Of a stretch of 64,000 nucleotides of DNA, positions 57,094 to 64,000 are shown piece by piece. The position numbers and the translations under genes are program-made. Each line of letters opens with the position of its first letter. Positions within the stretch are counted from its first letter, which is position 1. The DNA is from JAGOUU01 sp964609155 (GTDB lineage Bacteria; Pseudomonadota; Gammaproteobacteria; JAGOUU01), in assembly GCA_964609155.1 (NCBI GenBank), contig CAZSRF010000007.1, positions 1-64,000 of the forward strand, given 5' to 3'. The notes below the pieces were generated by a model. The model did not search any database. It was not told the DNA's origin and worked only from the letters and a program-made list of their open reading frames with translations.

Positions 57094-57651
57094 ATGAATA
57101 ATCTACCCACCTTGTATCGTTCATTACCGTTAATAATAGCCTTATTATTAACCGGCTGCGGGTTTCATTTGCGCGGTTGGGAACAAGATAAACTATCGAC
57201 CATTAAAGATGTTACCTTAAATTATACTACTATTAATAGCACTTACCTAAATAATAAATTTATTGATGGACTTATCTCAAGATTACGTGGCAACCGCATT
57301 CAAGTTAATGCCATTGGTTATGGGTCCAACTCTTCTTTAGATACTACGCACTCTAATCATGCACAATATACAATAGAAATATTAACTGCTGAGTACTCTA
57401 AAAAAATTATTTCAACTGGAAGCACCCAATCAGTAACTCAATATAAATTAAGTTTTAATACTACGTTCAAAGTATTTAAAGCAGATAAACTCATTTTAAA
57501 TAATCAGGTTATCAATGCTCAGCGTAACTATAATTACCAAGCAAATCAGATCCTTGGTATTAATTACGAAGAAGATACAATAGCCACTGAATTAATTCAG
57601 GAAGTAGCAGATAGAATTATGAATCAACTTATTCTCGCTAAAAATAAATAG
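57094..57651 (+). CDS. lptE: LPS-assembly lipoprotein LptE
   Basis: 185 aa. The signal peptide ends in LLTGC (Cys22), then FHLRGW, a conserved motif after the lipid anchor. Forms the outer-membrane LPS translocon plug with LptD. It is 30 bp after leuS and 16 bp before holA, the standard order. Confidence 0.94.
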   Translation: MNNLPTLYRSLPLIIALLLTGCGFHLRGWEQDKLSTIKDVTLNYTTINSTYLNNKFIDGLISRLRGNRIQVNAIGYGSNSSLDTTHSNHAQYTIEILTAEYSKKIISTGSTQSVTQYKLSFNTTFKVFKADKLILNNQVINAQRNYNYQANQILGINYEEDTIATELIQEVADRIMNQLILAKNK

Positions 57652-57667
57652 AGATTACATATCCAAA

Positions 57668-58780
57668 ATGCAACTCAACCAAAATCAATTAATATCTTAT
57701 CTAAATAATAAGAAAAATAGTTTTTCTAATATACATTTTTTTTTGTTACATAGTGACGATACCTTCTTATTGCAAGACTATGCTAAACAATTAAAACAAC
57801 ATATTATACCTAGTTTATCTTTATCTCATGCTTCACAGACACAACGTATAGAAAGTACAGAAAATACAGAAAATACAGAAAATACAGAAATAGTAAAAAT
57901 AATTTTTCATATCGACTCCAGCACAGACTGGCTTGCTATTCTCAATACTATCAACACGCCTGGGCTATTTAGTGAAAAACAACTTATTGAAATCCATTTT
58001 CTTAATAAAATAACACTTGATGAACAAAAATATTTAATGCAGCTTGCAAAAACGGTTCATAATAATCCAGATCTACTTTGTGTAATACTATACCCATACA
58101 AACTAGACAGCCAAGCTTTAAAACAAAAATGGATAACCACTTTAGACGAATATGGTTTAATAATAACTATATGGCCTCTTTCGTCTGTAGATTACCCCAA
58201 ATGGCTTTCCAACCAAGCACAAAAATATAAAATTAGTTTTAGTGATCAGATGGTATTTGATTATTTTTGTCAAAAAACTATGAGTAACCCTAATGTTGCT
58301 GATCAGACATTATATAAGCTACAATTACAAAATATTTGTATAGTTAATCAAGACCTGTTGACTGCTATCCTTTCCGAACATGCTAACTATGATATATTTG
58401 ACCTCATCGATAACTACTTATTAGGCAATATAAAACAAGCACTTATTATTTTAAACTTGTTAAAAAGCAATACTGAACCTTTATTAATTCTCTGGGCCCT
58501 GCGTAAAGAACTACATACTCTTACTACTATTAATGAGCAATCTTTGGCTACAAATCCTCCTACCCCTTTTGGTAATATTATTAAAAATTTAAAATTATGG
58601 TCAAATAAAATTAATATTATTAATACGGCCCTTAAAAAATATGATCTCAAAGCACTTTACAAGATTCTCGATAAGATTGCCTCTACAGAGCCGCTGATTA
58701 AAACAGAGAATAATCCTGACTTTATTTGGCAGCAACTTAATGAAATTTTACTGTTTAATACTGTTGTACTATCTGAGTAA
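57668..58780 (+). CDS. holA: DNA polymerase III delta subunit
   Basis: 370 aa; wrench of the clamp loader that opens the beta clamp. LHSDDTFLLQDYAKQLKQHI at the N-terminus and the C-terminal collar helices (EPLLILWALRKELHTL) fit HolA (E. coli 343 aa). The extra length comes partly from an ESTENTENTENTE run (near 62-74) encoded by 9-bp repeats. Confidence 0.93.
   Translation: MQLNQNQLISYLNNKKNSFSNIHFFLLHSDDTFLLQDYAKQLKQHIIPSLSLSHASQTQRIESTENTENTENTEIVKIIFHIDSSTDWLAILNTINTPGLFSEKQLIEIHFLNKITLDEQKYLMQLAKTVHNNPDLLCVILYPYKLDSQALKQKWITTLDEYGLIITIWPLSSVDYPKWLSNQAQKYKISFSDQMVFDYFCQKTMSNPNVADQTLYKLQLQNICIVNQDLLTAILSEHANYDIFDLIDNYLLGNIKQALIILNLLKSNTEPLLILWALRKELHTLTTINEQSLATNPPTPFGNIIKNLKLWSNKINIINTALKKYDLKALYKILDKIASTEPLIKTENNPDFIWQQLNEILLFNTVVLSE
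57850..57891. repeat. 9-bp tandem repeat in holA
   Basis: aaatacaga-type units occur about four to five times, encoding Glu-Asn-Thr. Units are three codons long, so slippage keeps the frame. Confidence 0.85.
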
Positions 58781-58884
58781 ATTTGATTGCATGTACAACA
58801 CAAAGCCATTTGACAAACTTTTTAATTCTCTAAAAATCAAGGCTGGAATTTACATTCTTAACTATTTAAGCCTAGAATAATAAC

Positions 58885-60069
58885 ATGCATAAAAGAAAAT
58901 TTATCTTTCTAATAGTATTAATTTTTACTTTTGGTCAAATTGCGACTGATTTATACCTACCCTCTTTAAATCATATTGCTGCAAGTTTTTCCTCCAATAC
59001 CGCAATGGCTCAACTGTCTATAACTATTTATATAATCAGCGCTGTATTTTCTCAACCTGTCTACGGAGTAGCCTCCGATGGCTATGGCCGTAAGCCTTCT
59101 TTAATTTTGGGAATGACTTTAGCAAGCCTTGGTACCTTAATTTGCTTATTTGCAAATACCATAAATATTTTCTTACTCGGGCGATTTATTCAAGGCCTAG
59201 GAGCGGGTGTGGGATCAACAGTCTGCAGAGCGATCATGCGCGATTCTTTTTCGGGAAGAGAACTCATCACAGCAAATTCCCATTTAGCTGTTTCTAATAT
59301 AGCATTTATGATTTGTGCCCCTGTCATGGGTGGCTATATAGCTTATTATATAAACTGGCGATGCTGCTTTGTCTTATTACTAATTCTTGCTCTAACTAAT
59401 CTCATTTCAGTCATTTTTTCTTTACCAGAAACAAGCAAAAAGCATGGCAGGCATAACTTAAAACCTAGAATCATTATTAATAACTTTGCAAGTTTATTAA
59501 AATCTCATAATTTTTTATTTTATAGCTTTTGTTCTTTTATGACTTTCGGCGGTATTATGGCATGGACAACAGCAGGGCCAATTTTACTACATAAAATTTA
59601 TAATGTAAGTCAAATTCATATAGGCTGGATTTATTTTATTATAGGTTTTTGTTACATCATAGGTAATATTTTTAACCGAAAAACTGTTTACCGAGTAGGA
59701 ATGAATAACATGATTAAATATGGCTTTGCTATACAATTTGTATCAGGTTTAGTTTTATTATTAATATATCTATCTCATATCGCTTATATTTACGCTTTAA
59801 TCATACCTGTTGCAAGCTATACATTTGCCTCCAGTTTAATAGCGCCAAATGCCAGTGTTGGAGCAATAAATGACTTTACAGATATATCAGGTACAGCATC
59901 AGCTCTTTTAAGCATGCTACAGAATCTTGGGGCGGTCTTTTTTAGTCTTATGATGATTATCTTTAAAGCCCAATCTATATTACCCTTTGCTATTTGCCTT
60001 ACAGCTATTGGATTAATTGCATTGCTAGGGAACTTTGTTTTAAAGCATGATCAAATCACTATAGCTTAA
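58885..60069 (+). CDS. MFS multidrug exporter, Bcr/CflA family
   Basis: 394 aa, 12 predicted transmembrane helices. ATDLYLPSLNHIAASF in the first helix region is the DHA1 Bcr/CflA hallmark; YGVASDGYGRKPSLILGM is MFS motif A and RFIQGLGAGVGSTVCRAIMRD fits motifs B and C. Family members export bicyclomycin, chloramphenicol or other compounds; the substrate here is unknown. It takes the place after holA where nadD often lies. Confidence 0.9.
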   Translation: MHKRKFIFLIVLIFTFGQIATDLYLPSLNHIAASFSSNTAMAQLSITIYIISAVFSQPVYGVASDGYGRKPSLILGMTLASLGTLICLFANTINIFLLGRFIQGLGAGVGSTVCRAIMRDSFSGRELITANSHLAVSNIAFMICAPVMGGYIAYYINWRCCFVLLLILALTNLISVIFSLPETSKKHGRHNLKPRIIINNFASLLKSHNFLFYSFCSFMTFGGIMAWTTAGPILLHKIYNVSQIHIGWIYFIIGFCYIIGNIFNRKTVYRVGMNNMIKYGFAIQFVSGLVLLLIYLSHIAYIYALIIPVASYTFASSLIAPNASVGAINDFTDISGTASALLSMLQNLGAVFFSLMMIIFKAQSILPFAICLTAIGLIALLGNFVLKHDQITIA

Positions 60070-60081
60070 TTTAAATACATA

Positions 60082-61137
60082 TCATTGAACAATATTCGAA
60101 AGAATCTCATCATTTTTTTCTATTATATTCCAACGCCAAGATTCGACTGGATCAATTTGTTTATAATTATTACCCCAAGTACAATTTTCCGTAAAAGTAT
60201 TTTGACTACATTTATCTTTATATACCAATATAAAATTATAAGCTGTTAGAATGCTACACCCATCTTTAGTTTTAAAGTTCAATAGATCACTTTGCTGCTT
60301 TTGCGCTAACTTTGCAATGATAAATAAAGCTTCCAAATTAAACAAACTGTAAGTTAAAGATCGTGTCCTTGTTAATTCTAATGGTTGTTTACCATCAGGT
60401 TCGATTTGTTTTGCAATAATATTTGATTTTGTATCTTCAATAATTTTTTCTACATAATCTTGCTTATTTAAAAATAATGCTATAGCTAATACTTGTGCGT
60501 TGTACCAAGTATGATGGTTATTTTCAAGTTTACTAGCCTCTATTCCCATATTACTGTTTGTAAGCCATGTAAAATATTTTTCTAGCCAATCTTTAAATTT
60601 CTGATAATCACCCTCTGACAAAGATTTAGATTCTAATAGAATAGGCACAACCTCTAACAAACTTATAAGATATCTAAACTCTACTATGCCTGAAGATTCA
60701 CCTTGATTATTATTTACACCTAATCTAACTTGAGCATAATTTAAATTTGGCTCCATACTGGTGTTATTATCTAAAAACCATAAATTTAAAAATCTTACCG
60801 CAATATCTGCCGTGTTTTTATCTTTGGTTACTTTATATTCTTTAGAAAAATTAATTATATTATCAATTGTTTTTTTTAAACATCCAGCATCACCTTGTTT
60901 TACTAAATCTACATTACGAATGCCATCTTTTTTTATATAGGGCAAACCATCTGGCTTATTAGGATCTGGCCACCAATATGGTGAATAGCTAATGTAATTA
61001 TGATTATTAAAGTTTGATAAAGATACTTTTTTATCCATTATTGAGCAAAAAACCAATTTATTTCCAGAGTAACTAATATTTAAAGCTGTTAACAATAGAA
61101 TTATTTTAATTAAAGCCACAAATCTTCTATATAGCAT
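60082..61137 (-). CDS. Alginate-lyase family (PL5-like) protein
   Basis: 351 aa. An N-terminal signal segment (LIKIILLLTALNISYSG) predicts export. YISYSPYWWPDPNKPDGLPY followed by IRN and the central ENNHHTWYNAQ (active-site region of PL5 enzymes with Asn, His and Tyr) match the alginate-lyase superfold; QPLELTRTRSLTYSLFNLEA is also conserved. PL5 enzymes cleave mannuronate-rich alginate or related uronic-acid polymers. No alginate synthesis genes are nearby. The gene stands alone and its true substrate is unknown. Confidence 0.8.
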   Translation of the reverse strand: MLYRRFVALIKIILLLTALNISYSGNKLVFCSIMDKKVSLSNFNNHNYISYSPYWWPDPNKPDGLPYIKKDGIRNVDLVKQGDAGCLKKTIDNIINFSKEYKVTKDKNTADIAVRFLNLWFLDNNTSMEPNLNYAQVRLGVNNNQGESSGIVEFRYLISLLEVVPILLESKSLSEGDYQKFKDWLEKYFTWLTNSNMGIEASKLENNHHTWYNAQVLAIALFLNKQDYVEKIIEDTKSNIIAKQIEPDGKQPLELTRTRSLTYSLFNLEALFIIAKLAQKQQSDLLNFKTKDGCSILTAYNFILVYKDKCSQNTFTENCTWGNNYKQIDPVESWRWNIIEKNDEILSNIVQ

Positions 61138-61187
61138 ACTTATTTCTATTTAATCTTTAATTTAAAATTTTAAATAATTACTGTTTA

Positions 61188-62573
61188 TTAAATAATAAAA
61201 TCTAAAACTTCAGAAATATTATTAATCACTTGCGTCTTTAAGCCTGGAAACTCACCTTTAGGTAAATTTAATTTTGGTAATATTGCTGTTTTGAAACCAT
61301 GTTTTTGTGCTTCTTGCAACCGCATGGCTGCTGATTGAATAGGTCTTAATTCACCACCTAATCCTAACTCGCCTATAATAATAGTATCGTTTGGAATTGG
61401 TCTATTTTTTAAACTAGATATAACCGCGCAAGCAATAGCCAAATCTGCAGCTGTTTCATTTATCTTTACTCCACCTACTACATTAATAAAAACATCTTGA
61501 TCATATGTAAAGATACCACTATGTCGGTGTAACACTGCTAAACACATAATAAGTCTTGCGTGTTCTATCCCTACGCATATACGACGAGGGTTTCCTAAAT
61601 GGCTTTTATCGACCAAAGCTTGCACTTCTACTAATAAAGGCCTTGTGCCCTCCCAAGATGCAGTAACCACGCTCCCTGGAGTAGGATTGTCTGTTTTCTG
61701 TAAAAAAATGGCTGAAGGATTAGTAACTGCTTTTAAACCTTTATCACCCATTACAAATAAACCTAACTCATTTACAGCACCAAATCTATTTTTAACAGCG
61801 CGCAACGCTCTGTACCTACTATCACCCTGCCCTTCAAAATAAAGTACAGTATCAACCATATGCTCTAAAACTCTAGGACCTGCTATAGCACCTTCTTTAG
61901 TGACATGACCTACTATAAATAACGCAGTACCTGTTTGTTTAGCATATTGTACCAATTGCGCTGCTGACTCTCTGACTTGACTCACGGAGCCAGGAGCTGA
62001 GCTAACTTGAGAACAACACACTGTTTGTATGGAATCTATAATAATAACTTTAGGTTTTATTTTTCCTGCCTGAGTAATAATATTATCAATATGGATCTCA
62101 GAGAATAATTTTAAATTAGTCTCAGTAATGTCTAATCTTGCTCCTCGCAATACTACTTGTTGTAAAGACTCCTCCCCCGTAACATAGAGAACTTCTAAGT
62201 TCTGTGATAAAACATCAGCTGCTTGTAATAAAAGGGTAGATTTTCCGATTCCAGGATCACCGCCTATTAAGACAACTGAACCAGCTACAAGCCCCCCTCC
62301 AAGCACGCGATCTAACTCTGATATTCCAGTTGTAATTTTAATAGATTCTTGTAAGTCTACCTCTGCAAAGCTACGCACTGTGTTTTCATCAACCCCTGCA
62401 TATCCCCTATAAGAATTATAATTTGAATTATTAGAGTTCTTAGCGGTAATCACCACTTCAGTAAAACTATTCCATGCTTGGCAATCCCCACATTGTCCAT
62501 TCCATTTGGACTCCTGGTTACCACAGTGCTGACATTCGTATATCTTTTTAGTTTTAGCGACTTTTGGTGACAT
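61188..62573 (-). CDS. radA: DNA repair protein RadA
   Basis: 461 aa; RecA-like branch-migration helicase. N-terminal zinc finger (YECQHCGNQESKWNGQCGDC), Walker A GGDPGIGKSTLLLQ, the RadA-specific KNRFG motif (AVKNRFGAVNELGLF) and the C-terminal Lon-like domain with VNVVGGVKINETAADLA. I start at ATG 62573 (MSPKVAKTKK); a longer frame to 62702 would run over the proS start and carries no family sequence. It is divergent from proS (64 bp). Confidence 0.95.
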   Translation of the reverse strand: MSPKVAKTKKIYECQHCGNQESKWNGQCGDCQAWNSFTEVVITAKNSNNSNYNSYRGYAGVDENTVRSFAEVDLQESIKITTGISELDRVLGGGLVAGSVVLIGGDPGIGKSTLLLQAADVLSQNLEVLYVTGEESLQQVVLRGARLDITETNLKLFSEIHIDNIITQAGKIKPKVIIIDSIQTVCCSQVSSAPGSVSQVRESAAQLVQYAKQTGTALFIVGHVTKEGAIAGPRVLEHMVDTVLYFEGQGDSRYRALRAVKNRFGAVNELGLFVMGDKGLKAVTNPSAIFLQKTDNPTPGSVVTASWEGTRPLLVEVQALVDKSHLGNPRRICVGIEHARLIMCLAVLHRHSGIFTYDQDVFINVVGGVKINETAADLAIACAVISSLKNRPIPNDTIIIGELGLGGELRPIQSAAMRLQEAQKHGFKTAILPKLNLPKGEFPGLKTQVINNISEVLDFII

Positions 62574-62637
62574 TTTTAAAATAATGCTGATTATGTTAAT
62601 ATATTTGCGATTAACAGTATTACATCTAGGGACTACC

Positions 62638-64000
62638 ATGTCAAAAGAGACTAAAGAAACTAAAGTATTCAAAGAAAAAACAAGAACAGCTATTACACCC
62701 ACGAGAGCAGAAAATTACCCAGAATGGTATCAAGAAGTGATAAATGCTAGTGACTTAGCTGAAAACTCTCCCGTCAGAGGCTGTATGGTCATAAAACCTT
62801 GGGGCTATGCCGTCTGGGAAAATATGCAACATATTTTAGACGACGCTTTTAAACGCACAGGGCATGTGAATGCTTATTTCCCTTTACTTATACCATTAAA
62901 CTATCTGGAAAAAGAAGCTGCACATGTTGATGGCTTTGCTAAAGAATGTGCTGTTGTTACACATACACGATTAGAAACTATAGATGGCAAGCTTACTCCT
63001 GTATCTCAACTAGAAGAACCCTTAATTATACGCCCAACCAGCGAAACTATCATTGGAGAATGCTACTCGCGCTGGGTACAATCTTATCGTGATCTACCTA
63101 TATTGATTAACCAATGGGCTAATGTAATGCGCTGGGAGATGCGTACTAGATTGTTTTTACGTACATCTGAGTTTTTATGGCAAGAAGGTCATACAGTACA
63201 TGCTACTGATACTGAGGCGCTTGAAGAAACACATAAAATGCTAGAAGTTTACGCTAATTTTGCTGAACAGGTTGTTGCAATGCCTGTTATAAAAGGTATT
63301 AAAACGCCTGATGAACGTTTCCCAGGTGCGGTTGAAACTTATACCATAGAAGCAATGATGCAAGATTACAAAGCTCTACAAGCTGGGACCTCACATTTTT
63401 TAGGGCAAAACTTTGCTAAAGCATCTAATATAACATTTACTAACAAAGAAGGGTTAATTCAATATGCTTGGACAACCTCTTGGGGAATGAGCACCAGGAT
63501 GATTGGTGCGATGATTATGACTCATAGTGATGATGATGGATTAATCCTACCACCAAAATTAGCCCCTGTTCAGATTATTATTCTACCTATTTATAAAGAT
63601 GAGCCTAACAGCACAATAAAAGCTGACGTTTTAGAATATTGCCATGAGATCAAAGTAAGTCTTGAAGAACAAAATTATCACAACCGACCTATTAGAGTTA
63701 AAATAGACAATAGAGAAATCAATGCTGGTGAACGCACTTGGGATGCTATAAAAAAAGGTATACCACTACGAGTAGAGATTGGGCCTCGTGATATAGCGGA
63801 TAACTCTGTTTTTGTGGGCCGACGTGATTTATCACCTAAGAAAAAAGTAAGTATTATCAAAGACGAATTTGTAAACACAATTGTAAAACAATTAGATGAG
63901 ATCCATAACCATCTATTTGATAGAGCTTATTTATACCGTCACAATAATACTAAAGAAATTTTCTCTGAAGCAGAATTCACAGAGTTCTTTAATGACAAAA
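62638..64000 (+). CDS. proS: Prolyl-tRNA synthetase, archaeal/eukaryotic type (3' end outside window)
   Basis: The first 454 residues are present; the frame runs off the window. The sequence begins MSKETKETKVFKEKTRTAIT, followed by the type-3 ProRS core: ENSPVRGCMVIKPWGYAVW, RPTSETIIG, motif 2 TRLFLRTSEFLWQEGHT and motif 3 SWGMSTRMIGAMIM. There is no editing (INS) domain between motifs 2 and 3, unlike the usual gammaproteobacterial enzyme. AGGGA precedes the ATG at 62638. Horizontal acquisition of the archaeal-type gene is inferred. Confidence 0.93.
   Translation, partial: MSKETKETKVFKEKTRTAITPTRAENYPEWYQEVINASDLAENSPVRGCMVIKPWGYAVWENMQHILDDAFKRTGHVNAYFPLLIPLNYLEKEAAHVDGFAKECAVVTHTRLETIDGKLTPVSQLEEPLIIRPTSETIIGECYSRWVQSYRDLPILINQWANVMRWEMRTRLFLRTSEFLWQEGHTVHATDTEALEETHKMLEVYANFAEQVVAMPVIKGIKTPDERFPGAVETYTIEAMMQDYKALQAGTSHFLGQNFAKASNITFTNKEGLIQYAWTTSWGMSTRMIGAMIMTHSDDDGLILPPKLAPVQIIILPIYKDEPNSTIKADVLEYCHEIKVSLEEQNYHNRPIRVKIDNREINAGERTWDAIKKGIPLRVEIGPRDIADNSVFVGRRDLSPKKKVSIIKDEFVNTIVKQLDEIHNHLFDRAYLYRHNNTKEIFSEAEFTEFFNDK

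Noticed and set aside
62574..62702. N-terminal extension of the radA frame to 62702
   Set aside because: It carries no RadA sequence and overlaps the proS start; ATG 62573 restores the family N-terminus.

Overview
The window looks like the chromosome of an AT-rich gammaproteobacterium, probably host-associated or intracellular. Supporting signs are the gammaproteobacterial gene orders (cmk-rpsA-ihfB-lapA-lapB-pyrF, rplU-rpmA-obgE, yajC-secD-secF, leuS-lptE-holA, guaB-guaA), a PPi-dependent phosphofructokinase, a homogentisate dioxygenase, a lipoprotein Cu/Zn superoxide dismutase, a papain-like cysteine protease, a Dot1-like methyltransferase and short dispersed palindromic repeats. A Legionellales-like lineage would fit, but the genus cannot be fixed from this sequence alone.

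Layout. 1-7433: the C-terminal end of a VCBS-repeat surface protein, convergent with a tight four-gene envelope operon on the minus strand (TolC-like lipoprotein, HlyD-type adaptor, GAF-like/HlyD adaptor, M50 protease-HlyD fusion). 7675-20428: housekeeping and accessory genes (yggT, rdgB, perM-like, a LysR regulator, bepA, ung, an unknown membrane protein, a C1 protease, pfp, dusA, ppa, rpsT). 20458-21514: a Dot1-like methyltransferase whose start region lies in a perfect 123-bp tandem duplication. 21515-23394: obgE, rpmA and rplU with a 97-bp palindrome inserted. 23508-32948: an unknown gene, comEA, pyrF, lapB, lapA, ihfB, sodC, rpsA, cmk and gyrA, all on the minus strand.

33054-38238: hmgA followed by type IV pilus minor pilins fimT, fimU, pilV, pilW, pilX and a pilE-like pilin, without pilY1 and interrupted by a small repeat element. 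38280-50825: clpB with a sigma-32-like promoter, a DUF4286 gene, an unknown gene, a DUF155/RMND1-like gene, guaA, guaB, yhdP, tadA and secF. 50849-54375: secD, yajC and queA (tgt is not in its usual place). 54559-64000: leuS-lptE-holA, a Bcr/CflA-type exporter, an alginate-lyase-family protein, radA, and the 5' part of an archaeal/eukaryotic-type proS that runs off the window.

Functional themes. Much of the window serves the envelope: SecDF-YajC, LptE, LapAB, BepA and YhdP for envelope biogenesis, pili for adhesion or DNA uptake (with ComEA), and the M50/HlyD/TolC operon, which probably handles the neighbouring VCBS protein. The most unusual elements are that ABC-less, protease-containing secretion-like operon, the Dot1-like enzyme with its duplicated promoter/start region, the family of palindromic intergenic repeats, the archaeal-type ProRS and the isolated alginate-lyase homologue. 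No tRNA, rRNA, CRISPR array or complete insertion sequence was seen.
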